Positions 1 through 9,326 of a stretch of DNA of 64,000 nt are shown here, in pieces. This DNA is from Arctopsyche grandis (lineage: Eukaryota > Arthropoda > Insecta > Trichoptera > Hydropsychidae), in assembly GCF_051622035.1 (NCBI RefSeq), contig NC_135355.1, positions 1,488,001-1,552,000 on the forward strand, given 5' to 3'. A program made the position numbers and the translations under genes. Below the pieces are notes generated by a model, which was not told where the DNA came from, searched no databases, and saw only the letters and a list, made by a program, of their open reading frames with translations. Each line of letters begins with the position of its first letter. Position 1 is the stretch's first letter.

Positions 1-234
1 ATACTGAGAGAATCATTTAAAGTAAAATTTAATTGAAGCGTAATTCTCATTCAAATTAAATACATAATTGTTTTATCTTATTTATCGTTCCAATAATAAC
101 TAAAGTTGTATAGATAGGCCCTTCCATAGAAATTATATTCAATTTGAAAGTAAAATAGGATCCGAGGATTTTAAATATTCTTTTATTTGATTTTTTCACC
201 TTATCTTCATTTTTATGTATTATTTTTCGTTTAC

Positions 235-347
235 AATTTTTTATCATGTTTTTCTGCTTTTGATTTTTTATTTTATTTTATGCATGTTATTGTATTTTAT
301 TTTTGTGTTCTTCTCTTTTTCAAATGTAGGTCATCGTGGCGCATTAG
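235..347 (+). repeat. 3' UTR fragment of the hairpin-tailed LINE family
   Basis: A T-rich stretch followed by TCAAATGTAGG-C/T-CAT-C/T-GTGGCGCATTAGG closely matches the end of the LINE copies at about 31440-31470 and 40470-40503. The second half of the terminal hairpin is replaced by other sequence, so this is a broken copy. The rest of 1-545 shows no gene that I recognise. Confidence 0.55.
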
Positions 348-758
348 GTATCTACATATATATTGCGTCGAAAGGGTCGCAACGTTAGTTCAGCTGTAAG
401 TCAATTCTCTTTACTGTCGGTTGTTAGTGCTCGGTACGTGTGTTTATTTACATTAAAATCATCAATTTAGCAATATGTAATCAAATCTATGTTATTCATG
501 TAGGAATATAGCACAATTTGTGCTATTCCGAATCAAAAACAGTGATCTCATATATTTCACAACAATACAGAAGTCTTACGATGGCATTATCATCGCTCCT
601 GTACAAACATGCAGAACTCGAGGGCAACGCCCCTTTGACTATTCCAGAAGAAATAGTTCATCGCTCGATCGTAAAATGAACGAAACCCAACAGTGATGTC
701 ATCATGCAACTGCAACACGTGTCCAACACGACAAAGACGTCTGCACGTGGCACACGTG

Positions 759-1360
759 TGTAGGAATCTCGTCGTCGTCATCGTCATCGAAACCTTCGAG
801 AATATTCCGCAACAACAAAATACATCGAGCGGAACACCATCAAGCATTCCAGAAAATTCGACGCCTCGACGAAAACAAAATTCCTCTCGTACGCGTCAAT
901 AACCACTTCCATCAAGCATTCCAGAAAATTCGACGCCTCGACGAAAACAAAATTCCTTTCGTACGCGTCAATAACCACTTCCACCAAGCATTCCAAAAAC
1001 ACTATAAAAGGAGGTACAACCCAAACAAGACCAGTCGACCCACAGCAGCAAGCGTCGACACACAGCAGCAGACCAGTCAACATACAACTCCTGACCAGCC
1101 ACCACTACACTACGCGGACTTGGAAGATCAACCAGCCGGACGAGCCAGCAACACACTGCCGTATCCAGAGACCTTCCGTACATAGCTGAATGCTGAGCCA
1201 GCGACACTCTACCATATCCAGAGACCGCTGAACGACATACTTTTGCCCACAAATACCATACCTTTGTACAACCATAGGCAAACAATAAAACTTTATAAAA
1301 CTAGCACAACAGTGTTTCGTTAGGCCGGGATACGGTCAACACACATGTAACCCGCCTACA
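759..1360 (+). repeat. 5' LTR of the protein-less LTR element
   Basis: This is a TG...CA LTR of about 602 bp. It has a TATA box TATAAAAG at 1003-1010 and a polyadenylation signal AATAAA at 1284-1289, giving a plain U3-R-U5 layout. A ~60-bp block ending in CGACGCCTCGACGAAAAC is duplicated in U3 (about 840-960). The short reading frames here also occur in the second LTR but look non-coding. Confidence 0.8.
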
Positions 1361-1554
1361 TTGGTACTACTCCGACGTGATCTACGCAACCTTCAGATCA
1401 TCCAACAGCGCTGTCAACACATCGCTACCCCGCCTACATTGGTGACCCCATCTTTGAACCACACAACAGTGTTTCGTTAGGCCGGGATACGGTCAATACA
1501 TCGTACCCCGCCTACATTGGTGACCCCATCTTAGAACTACGCAGCCTTCATAGC

Positions 1555-1880
1555 AGTCAACAGCGCAGTCAACACGGCAGCCCACAGTGCAGCCTCCACA
1601 ACAACCAACAGCCGCCACGACAGCAGTCAACAGCGCAGTCAACATAGCAGCCCACAGCGCAGCCTACATAGCAGCCCACAACGCAGCCTTCATAGCAGTC
1701 AACAGCGCAGTCAACACGGCAGCCCACAGTGCAGCCTCCACAACAACCAACAGCCGCCACGACAGCAGCCCACAGCGCAGCCTACATAGCAGCCTACATC
1801 GCAGCCCACATAGCAGCCCACATTGCAGCCTACATAGCAGCCCACATCGCAGCCTACATAGCAGCCTACATAGCAACCGC
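1555..1880 (+). repeat. Minisatellite of 12/24-bp GCAGCC-type units
   Basis: The array is built from units such as GCAGCCTACATAGCAGCCCA. A ~145-bp higher-order block appears twice (about 1555-1700 and 1690-1770) before a purer 24-bp array. Open frames on both strands (Ile-Ala-Ala-Tyr/His repeats forward, Cys-Gly-Cys-Tyr repeats reverse) follow from repeat periods that are multiples of three. The same array lies reversed at 5540-5680 in another copy of the element. Confidence 0.8.
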
Positions 1881-2148
1881 AGACTTCACGCAACCGCAGC
1901 CTTCAACGCAGTCTACAACGCAACCCTCAACGCAGACTTCAAACGCAGTCCGCTACATGTCCCCACAACTAGTGACCATGTCAAACAACTCCGCAGCTTT
2001 CGCCACAACAAGACGCAACCCGGAGACAACAACCAAATGGATCCACTACTGTTGATCCGCCAGCACCGCTCATCACACCTTCGATGATTCATCACCTCGA
2101 TGAGCCCATGCAGGACGCCGCAGCCTGCACAACAGCACCGTCCAAACC

Positions 2149-2462
2149 ATCACGCAAGATCCGCTGTCGAGACAACTAACTCCAGCACAACCAACGAAGA
2201 CCAGCACTCAACGCACTTCGTCAACCAACGTTCTTCACGCAAGATCCGCTGTCGAGACAACTAACTCCAGCACAACCAACGAAGACCAGCACTCAACGCA
2301 CTTCGTCAACCAACGTTCTTCACGCAAGATCCGCTGTCGAGACAACTAACTCCAGCACAACCAACGAAGACCAGCACTCAACGCACTTCGTCAACCAACG
2401 TTCTTCACGCAAGACCCGCTGCCGAGACAACTAACTCCAGCACAACCAGCAAAACAGTCACG
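2149..2462 (+). repeat. Tandem repeat, about 85-bp unit, 3.5 copies
   Basis: Units start with CACGCAAGATCCGCTGTCGA at about 2151, 2236, 2321 and 2406. They are nearly identical, the last being slightly diverged. The array lies in the internal region of the LTR element. There is no unique spacer between units, so it is a simple tandem duplication. Confidence 0.8.
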
Positions 2463-2723
2463 CGAATGACTCCACGCAGAACACAGCAGCCTGCACAACA
2501 GCACCATCCAAGCCATCACAAACCTTCACTACCAACGCAGCTCGCCCAAAATAAGCAACCTGGTAGAGAACAAGACTTGGACCGGCATGCAACACAAGAC
2601 CCGCTGTTGAGACAACTTTCTCCAGCACAACCGGACAAACAACGACGCCATCGAGTCAATAGACTCCAACACATCGAGATTCCCACAAAATCACACACAT
2701 CGCTAACACTCACCGGAGAGCCA

Positions 2724-3366
2724 TGTAGGAATCTCGTCGTCGTCATCGTCATCGAAACCTTCGAGAATATTCCGCAACAACAAAATACATCGAGCGGAAC
2801 ACCATCAAGCATTCCAGAAAATTCGACGCCTCGACGAAAACAAAATTCCTCTCGTACGCGTCAATAACCACTTCCATCAAGCATTCCAGAAAATTCGACG
2901 CCTCGACGAAAACAAAATTCCTTTCGTACGCGTCAATAACCACTTCCACCAAGCATTCCAAAAACACTATAAAAGGAGGTACAACCCAAACAAGACCAGT
3001 CGACCCACAACAGCAAGCGTCGACACACAGCACCAGACCAGTCGACCCACAGCAGCAAGCGTCGACACACAGCAGCAGACCAGTCAACATACAACTCCTG
3101 ACCAGCCACCACTACACTACGCGGACTTGGAAGATCAACCAGCCGGACGAGCCAGCAACACACTGCCGTATCCAGAGACCTTCCGTACATAGCTGAATGC
3201 TGAGCCAGCGACACTCTACCATATCCAGAGACCGCTGAACGACATACTTTTGCCCACAAATACCATACCTTTGTACAACCATAGGCAAACAATAAAACTT
3301 TATAAAACTAGCACAACAGTGTTTCGTTAGGCCGGGATACGGTCAACACACATGTAACCCGCCTAC
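2724..3366 (+). repeat. 3' LTR of the protein-less LTR element
   Basis: Near-identical to the LTR at 759-1360 but about 40 bp longer, because a segment containing CAGCAAGCGTCGACACACAG is tandemly duplicated (about 2995-3075). TATA box at 2968-2975, AATAAA at 3291-3296. It is followed by TTGGTACTACTCC and then a truncated LTR end, not directly by the target-site duplication. Confidence 0.8.
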
Positions 3367-3527
3367 ATTGGTACTACTCCGACGTGATCTACGCAACCTT
3401 CAGATCATCCAACAGCGCTGTCAACACATCGCTACCCCGCCTACATTGGTGACCCCATCTTTGAACCACACAACAGTGTTTCGTTAGGCCGGGATACGGT
3501 CAACACATCGTACCCCGCCTACACGTG

Positions 3528-3925
3528 TAAGGATACATTGTATCTGCAGTGACCGCAATCTTAAATGAACGACGTTCTGGCGCTGATGCAATAAAACAAA
3601 CGATGCCCAGAGCTGAGGTCAACACACGGATAAAACACGTGTCCCGAAAACAGGTTAACATACGGATAAAACACGTGTCCTGAAGGCAAATACATCTGCA
3701 CACGACACGCCTAGAACTTCCGTATATAAACCAACGCAGCATCTCCAGACGCCAGAGTGAACCTCTGGAGTTCAGTCAGCTCATTTCTCCGAAACTCAAC
3801 TTCTTCGTACACACAATTACAACTATAACAATTGAACATAAATAAACGTTCCTCTTAAAAACACAAACAGTGTTACCATAGGCCGGGAATCGGTCGAAAC
3901 CTATCACCCGCCCTATATTATTTTT
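3528..3925 (+). mobile_element. LTR-like fragment, second LTR family (3' half)
   Basis: It holds a TATA-like GTATATAAA near 3722, an AATAAA near 3840, and a 3' end with the same AACAGTGTT....TAGGCCGGGA module seen at the end of the neighbouring LTR family. Reverse-strand relatives occur at about 55020-55190, 59825-60000 and 24920-25060. Sequence at 545-758 is probably its upstream part, because the element at 759-3523 is inserted between them with a 4-bp CGTG duplication. No coding region was seen. Confidence 0.5.
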
Positions 3926-3993
3926 TTTTTATTTATGGTCGATTAGTTTTAAACAATTTGGATTGCAGCCGTTGGCTTACCTAAAATTACAAC

Positions 3994-4872
3994 TTAAGAG
4001 GGCTGGACACCAGCGATTTGTCCATATAAACGTATTACACTTCTCCCTTCCTCAATTATGGCACTAGAGAAATTATTTTTTAATATGCTATGGATATCCA
4101 CCATAGACATGTTTCTATCTTTTTAATTTTTTGATTAGTTATTTTTTATAAGAGCTAGGAGCCACCAAACATCTATAAAATCGTCTCGTTTTTATACCCA
4201 TGAAAAGAGTCCAGCGTGCTTATTTAACGGTCGATTTAAAAAAAAAAAACGCCGATAGATGCACAGACAGAAAGTATCTTTCTCATGGTAATTGGACTAT
4301 TCGTCACATTGGGGTGGTCACAAAGACAATTTTTGCCATGAAAATCGCGAATACACAATATTTGGCACTCAAGTTTTCGTTACTATGATAGTTATCGTTA
4401 GTATGATGGACTTTTCGGCTGCCAGATGTTCCGTTATAGAGATTTTAGTGACTTTGTGACGAGTAATTTGTGACCAGTAATCACCGAACCCTTTCTCATA
4501 CCGATGATGAATTTTTTTTAAAAATTGGTCCAGTTTTGGAGGAGAAAATAGGAGAATACGAAACCTCGATTTTGTCGATTTAAAATACGTATTATCTGGT
4601 GGAAGCGCAATTGTCGCATTCACTCAATATACATATTGATATATATTGTCGCATTCACTCAATATATACATACACTTAATATATATATTGAAGAAAGGAA
4701 CGGTAACATAATGGCGGAGGCTCCATTTACTTATATTGATGACCAAAATGAGCAATATGGCGAAGTATGAAAACGATCGGATAAGAGGCAAACTTTTTCC
4801 TGAATTGTAATCGTAAGTGAAACGTAAAGGAGGTAAGTAAAAATTAAGGTTTCGGGTGTACAGCCCTCTTAA
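3994..4872. mobile_element. piggyBac-like TTAA element, non-autonomous
   Basis: It begins TTAAGAGGGCTGGACACC and ends with the reverse complement form GGTGTACAGCCCTCTTAA. TTAA at both ends is the piggyBac target-site signature. The interior (about 4270-4500) holds a degenerate copy of a repeat also found at 22715-22885 and 41495-41665. No transposase was seen. Confidence 0.6.
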
Positions 4873-4938
4873 GAGAGCTGTACACCTGAAATCTTATTTT
4901 TTTATCGTTCCTTTCTTCGATATATATATTGAGTATAT

Positions 4939-5100
4939 TATGGAGGATGAACGAATGAGACGACTGGTATGTTAATGCACGTGTTTATTATATGACAACT
5001 AAAGGCAGAGTGAGTAGTGGCTCTCCGAACCCAGCCGAGTTGGTTCCCATTCGCAGGAAGGCAACCAAACTCGACCATGTCGTATAAGCGAGCTGCCACA
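4939..5100 (-). mobile_element. 160-bp LTR-like element (TRIM-like solo LTR)
   Basis: This copy runs TATGGAGGATGAACG...GAGCTGCCACA on the + strand, i.e. TGTGGC...CTCCATA on the - strand. It has a 4-bp ATAT duplication on each side (4935-4938, 5101-5104). Read on the - strand it carries AATAAACACGTG, a plausible polyadenylation signal. Sister copies with their own 4-bp duplications are at 21882, 48699, 53889 and 57515. Confidence 0.65.
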
Positions 5101-5471
5101 ATATGTATATATTGAGTGAATGCGACAATATATATCAATATATATATTGAGTGAATGCGACAGTTGCGCTTCGACCAGATAAAACGTATTTTAAATCGAC
5201 AAAATCGAGGTTTCGTATTCTCCTATTTTCTCCTCCAAAACTGGACCAATTTTTAAAAAAATTTCATCATCGATATGAGAAAGATACTTTCTGTGCATGC
5301 ATTTATTGGCGTATTTTTTTTTAAATCGACCGTTAAATAAGCACTCTGGACTCGTTACGTGGGTGTAAAAAAGAGGCGATTTTATAGATGTTTGGTGGCC
5401 CCTAGCTCCTATAAAAAATAATTGGATAAAAACAATGGTGGATATCCATAGCATATTAAAAAATAATTTCT

Positions 5472-8400
5472 TGTAGGCGGGGTACAATGTGTTGACCGTA
5501 TCCCGGCCTAACGAAACACTGTTGTGCTGTTGTGCAGGCTGCTCTGTAGGCTGCGATGTGGGCTGCTATGTAGGCTGCGATGTGGGCTGCTATGTAGGCT
5601 GCGATGTAGGCTGCTATGTAGGCTGCGCTGTGGGCTGCGATGTTGACTGCGCTGTTGACTGCTATGAAGGCTGCGTAGTTCAAAGATGGGGTCACCAATG
5701 TAGGCGGGGTACAATGTGTTGACCGTATCCCGGCCTAACGAAACACTGTTGTGCTAGTTTTATAAAGTTTTATTGTTTGCCTATGGTTGTACAAAGGTAT
5801 GGTATTTGTGGGCAAAAGTATGTCGTTCAGCGGTCTCTGGATATGGTAGAGTGTCGCTGGCTCGGCATTCAGCTATGTTCAGAAGGTCTCTGGATGCGGC
5901 AGTGTGTTGCTGGCTCGTTGTTCGGCTATGTTCGGAAGGTCTCTGGATACGGCAGTGTGTTGCTGGCTCGTCCGGCTGGTTGATCTTCCAAGTCCGCGTA
6001 GTGTAGTGGTGGCTGGTCAGGAGCTGTATGTCGACGCTTGCTGCTGTGGGTCGACTGGCGTTGTAGTAGTAGTAGTGGGTAATATTTTATAGATAGTTCC
6101 ATGGAGTTTACTCCATGCCTATCGATCTAGCGAATTATCTGGGATCCGATTCGCGGTGATGTTGTGGTGCGGGCTGGCGGCTGCTCGCATTGCTGATTTG
6201 GATGGCTAGAACACTAAGCATAGGTTAGTGCATTAACTATGGGATACTGTTACGGTTAGTATGGTTAGTTTTATATTTAGAGGCTATAGTATTATGTTAG
6301 TGGCTTGGTTAACTTAACTTATGGTTACTGTTGTCATAATATATATTTACAGATTAATTCTATCTATCCTAGTTTAGCCTATACCCATCTTCAAGATGTC
6401 GATGGGCCTTTGATTGATCGTGAGTTTGGTCTCACCGAGGGAATTTATAAGAGGGTTGTCTATCTTGCCGAGAGACTTGAAGTAGTTCACGGCAAGTTTG
6501 TGTACGTGTTTGTCAAGGTGGTCAATGTTTAGGTCATTGTGAATTATAGTGTTTCTTGTGTACCAGTCGTAGTTGCCCGCGGCACGCAAGAATTTGTTTT
6601 GAACTGTCTGTAGTTTGAGTATGGATGTATTGGAGATGGTAGTGTGAGCCCACACGGGGCTCGCGTACGTGATTTGTGGGCGGATGATAGATTTATACAG
6701 CAAGCACTTGTTTTTAAGCGAGAGCTTGCTGTTGGGTTTGCATAGTGGGCAAAGCTTTGACGCAACTGCCCTAGCTCTGCGCACCGCGTTAGTGATGTGG
6801 GGTCTCCAGGTTAATTTGCGGTCGATTATTACCCCCAGGTAGCGGGTAGACGTGGTCCAGTTGACTGGTTGGTCGTTTATAATGACTGGCTTGGCTGGTT
6901 TGCACCGTTTTTTGCGTCTGGAGAAGAATATTGCCTGACTTTTATCCGGGTTGATTTTCATCAGCCATTTATCGTACCACGCTACCAGTTGGTCCGAGTA
7001 CTTCTGGAGGGCGAGTGAGACTCCCTTGGGGCCGACGGAGCTCGCTAAGATGGCCGTGTCATCGGCGTACTGTGCGATGTTTGTGTACCTATGTGTAGGA
7101 GTGGGTATGTCGTGTGTGTAAAGGTTGAATAGCGTGGGGCCGAGGATGGAGCCTTGGGGTACGCCAGCGGAGATGCCTCGCTGAGTTGAAATGCGGTCCT
7201 TGAGTTTGACCTGAAATCTCCTTTCTCTTAGGAAGGATGCGATGGATCGTATTGAGTGGGGGGTGATGTTGGCAGCAATCATTTTGTAAAGGAGGCCAGA
7301 GTGCCAGACTTTATCGAAAGCTTTGGAAATGTCTAGGAAGATTGCTCCAGTAGACATGTTGTGGTCGAAGCCGTCTATAACGGTTTCAACAACTCTGTGA
7401 ATCTGGTGAACGGCAGAATGTTGGGGTCTAAAACCAAATTGTGTTTTGGGAAGAAGGTCAATTTTTGCGATTTCGCTGTTGAGATTTGAGATTAAGATCC
7501 GTTCCAGGATCTTACTCAGTGAGGATAGCAAGCTGATTGGTCGGTAACTTGTTGCGAGGGAGGGGTTCGAGTAGGGTTTTCTGATGAGAATGACATTAGC
7601 GAGTTTCCATTGACTCGGAAAATAGCAGATTCTGTTGGTGGCATTTAGTATAGCTGTGAGTGCAGCGATGGCTTTTTGAGGGAGTTCTTTTAGAGCTTTG
7701 TTGGAGATTCCGTCAGGGCCAGGGGCCTTTTTGGCGGCGATGCTTTTGATAATATTTTGGACTTCAAGCGGCGAAGTGGCGACAATGGGTACTGGGGCTG
7801 GGTTTTCGAGGTAGCTATTGACGGAGCTTTCAACCATTTGGCAAAAGTCGCTTTGCAGATTAGAGTTTGAGAGCGAGAATTGGTCCTGGAGACTGTCAGC
7901 TAGGGCTTCCGCTTTATCGGCGGTGGAGTAGACAAAATTATCTCCAACTTTGATCCTGTCGATCCTATTGCCGTTGCTTCTGAAGATTTTTGACAGTTTC
8001 CAGAAACCGTTATGTCCGTCTTCTAGCGCTCTGAGTTTGGTATCCCAGTTGTCGTTTCGTAGTTGCCACAAGGCGTTTTTAACGTCTTGTTGAAGTCTGT
8101 TCATTCGCTGTTTGAGGATTGGGTCCTTGTTTCTTTGGAATGCCTTCCTAGCTCTATTCTTAAGGCGAATAAGATCGCGAATGTCGGGTGGTAAAGCTTG
8201 CGGGTGCAGGGGAGAGTGGGGAGTGGTGGTGGTGCTGGCCTCTAGGGCTGACTGTATTTCGTCAGTGAGTACGTTAATAGCCGAGTCTATCTCTTGGGTG
8301 GTGTGAATCGAGTGGGGGTAAGTGACGGTGTGATGAAGGAGAGTTGAGAATTTCTCCCATGATATGGTACTTCGGAGGATGGGGTTTATAGTTACAGGGG

Positions 8401-8831
8401 TGTTGGTGAGTTCTAGTATGACCGGGTGATGGTCGGAAGAGAGATCATTTACTACAGTCAAGGACTGCGCACCTGGAAAATTTTGAGTAAGAACGATGTC
8501 TAAGATATCAGGTCTACCTTTGAAGTTAATGGGGATTCTCGTTGTTTGGGTTGTACCTCCTTTTATAGTGTTTCTGGAATCGCCTGACCGATGGTGGTGG
8601 TTTGTTGATGCGTAAGAAAGGAATGCACTGTTGTCGAGGCGTAGTATTTTCTGGAATGCTTGATGAAAGTGGTCGTACGAGCATTTAGTTGTTGATGCGT
8701 ACAAGGGGAATTTGCTTTCGTCGAGGCGTAGTATTTTCTGGAATGCTTGATGGTGTTCCGCTCGATGTATTTTGTTGTTGCGGAATATTCTCGAAGGTTT
8801 CGATGACGATGACGACGACGAGATTCCTACA
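5472..8831 (-). mobile_element. Protein-less LTR element, reverse copy split by a LINE
   Basis: It has TTCT duplications on both sides (5468-5471 and 8832-8835). Read on the - strand: 5' part of the LTR (8831 to about 8550), a LINE insertion (about 8549-6065), the remainder of the LTR (to about 5699), a short internal region with the 24-bp minisatellite, and a last ~55-bp LTR-end fragment (5526-5472). The architecture, including the terminal partial LTR, matches the element at 759-3523 but with a much shorter internal region. Confidence 0.75.
6065..8549 (-). mobile_element. 5'-truncated Jockey-type non-LTR retrotransposon
   Basis: The LINE sits inside the LTR in the same orientation. Its 3' end is an ACT-rich tail (about 6062-6075 on the + strand), and the short sequence ACAACG appears at both junctions, a plausible target duplication. 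The 5' truncation removes ORF1 and most of the endonuclease domain. The 3' UTR is about 6066-6373. Confidence 0.7.
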
Positions 8832-8845
8832 TTCTTATGTACCAT
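6374..8845 (-). CDS. Chimeric LTR-LINE ORF: reverse transcriptase
   Basis: An 823-codon uninterrupted frame. The first ~95 codons are translated from the LTR, including its TATA box, and are not a known protein domain. From about residue 97 it is LINE ORF2. The C-terminal tip of the endonuclease is visible (SSDHHPVILEL), then a full reverse transcriptase with KAPGPDGI, TSYRPISLL, FLDISKAFDKVWH, GVPQGSILGPTLF and the catalytic YADD, and then a C-terminal region of the Jockey/CR1 type ending near an RAAGNYDW motif. The native start is missing because the LINE is 5'-truncated; the first ATG belongs to flanking sequence just outside the LTR. No frameshift or stop interrupts the RT, so the insertion is young or the frame has been spared by chance. 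It is unlikely to be autonomous, since a complete endonuclease is lacking. Confidence 0.75.
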   Translation of the reverse strand: MVHKNVGISSSSSSSKPSRIFRNNKIHRAEHHQAFQKILRLDESKFPLYASTTKCSYDHFHQAFQKILRLDNSAFLSYASTNHHHRSGDSRNTIKGGTTQTTRIPINFKGRPDILDIVLTQNFPGAQSLTVVNDLSSDHHPVILELTNTPVTINPILRSTISWEKFSTLLHHTVTYPHSIHTTQEIDSAINVLTDEIQSALEASTTTTPHSPLHPQALPPDIRDLIRLKNRARKAFQRNKDPILKQRMNRLQQDVKNALWQLRNDNWDTKLRALEDGHNGFWKLSKIFRSNGNRIDRIKVGDNFVYSTADKAEALADSLQDQFSLSNSNLQSDFCQMVESSVNSYLENPAPVPIVATSPLEVQNIIKSIAAKKAPGPDGISNKALKELPQKAIAALTAILNATNRICYFPSQWKLANVILIRKPYSNPSLATSYRPISLLSSLSKILERILISNLNSEIAKIDLLPKTQFGFRPQHSAVHQIHRVVETVIDGFDHNMSTGAIFLDISKAFDKVWHSGLLYKMIAANITPHSIRSIASFLRERRFQVKLKDRISTQRGISAGVPQGSILGPTLFNLYTHDIPTPTHRYTNIAQYADDTAILASSVGPKGVSLALQKYSDQLVAWYDKWLMKINPDKSQAIFFSRRKKRCKPAKPVIINDQPVNWTTSTRYLGVIIDRKLTWRPHITNAVRRARAVASKLCPLCKPNSKLSLKNKCLLYKSIIRPQITYASPVWAHTTISNTSILKLQTVQNKFLRAAGNYDWYTRNTIIHNDLNIDHLDKHVHKLAVNYFKSLGKIDNPLINSLGETKLTINQRPIDILKMGIG

Positions 8846-9029
8846 AATTGAGGAAGGGAGAAGTGTAATACGTTTGTATGGACAAGGTGCTGGTGTCCAG
8901 CCCTCTTAACAATCGACAATACACCGGTGTATTTTCTATGAATTAGTTTCTCCAATCGAAATTTCATCATGATGCCAATAGCGTATTGCGAATGGTGTTT
9001 CTAGAGGGGAAGTTCCGATTTGTACATCA

Positions 9030-9326
9030 AAATGAAAGCGGCACAAAATGAGCTGACAGCTGGCAGCAGTGAGCGAGAGCACACGCTGTGAGAGTTAAGT
9101 TGGCAACAGTGATCGAACCGGCGTTCGGCGTCCGGCAGCCGGCGGCCATGTCGTCGCGAGTCAACGCGCTTCCGAACGTATGGATGCGAGTCTCTCTCTC
9201 CTCGTCATTGTCTGAGTGTCGCATCTGCACCCGCGTCTGAGCTCGCTTCTGGCCCAGCCGCGTCCGTTCCCGCTTCCGCTTCCGGTCTCGTCTCGTCTCA
9301 ACCGGTGGCAACGAAACGCAACCAAC
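9030..9326 (+). promoter_or_regulatory. Probable promoter/5' UTR of SRRM1
   Basis: This CpG-rich island (about 9110-9326) stands out from AT-rich surroundings and ends at the SRRM1 start codon. No TATA box was seen, which fits a housekeeping promoter. The exact transcription start cannot be read from sequence. Confidence 0.4.

Larger units (their letters stand above)
759..3523 (+). mobile_element. Non-autonomous LTR retrotransposon (protein-less)
   Basis: The element is flanked by the 4-bp direct repeat CGTG (755-758 and 3524-3527). It is bounded by near-identical LTRs (759-1360 and 2724-3366) starting TGTAGGAATC and ending CCCGCCTACA. The third piece, about 3470-3523, repeats only the last ~55 bp of the LTR. 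The internal region (1361-2723) has no gag, protease, RT or integrase; it consists of tandem repeats and low-complexity sequence. The sequence just after the 5' LTR, TTGGTACTACTCCGACGTGA, and the related TTGGTGACCCCATCTT sit where a tRNA primer-binding site would be. Mobilisation in trans by an autonomous Gypsy- or BEL-type relative is inferred. Related copies are at 5472-8831 and 52897-53641. Confidence 0.8.
4869..8909. mobile_element. Second piggyBac-like element, hosting nested insertions
   Basis: It starts at the same TTAA that ends the preceding element (TTAAGAGAGCTGTACACC) and ends GGTGTCCAGCCCTCTTAA at 8909. Its own sequence is only about 4869-4938, 5101-5471 and 8832-8909. The rest is a 162-bp LTR-like insertion and a 3.4-kb LTR element that itself contains a LINE. 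Related shorter copies are at 49395-49677, 54638-55011 and 59460-59820. Confidence 0.55.

Noticed and set aside
590-902. Short overlapping frames at the LTR start
   Set aside because: They repeat in each LTR copy and cross the U3 region; no protein similarity.
1587-2087. Open frames with Ile-Ala-Ala-Tyr/His repeats, and Cys-Gly repeats on the other strand
   Set aside because: They arise from a minisatellite with 12/24-bp units inside an LTR element; no start context, no conserved protein.
2149-2462. Regularly spaced repeats, possible CRISPR-like array
   Set aside because: The units are contiguous 85-bp tandem copies without unique spacers, in an animal genome.
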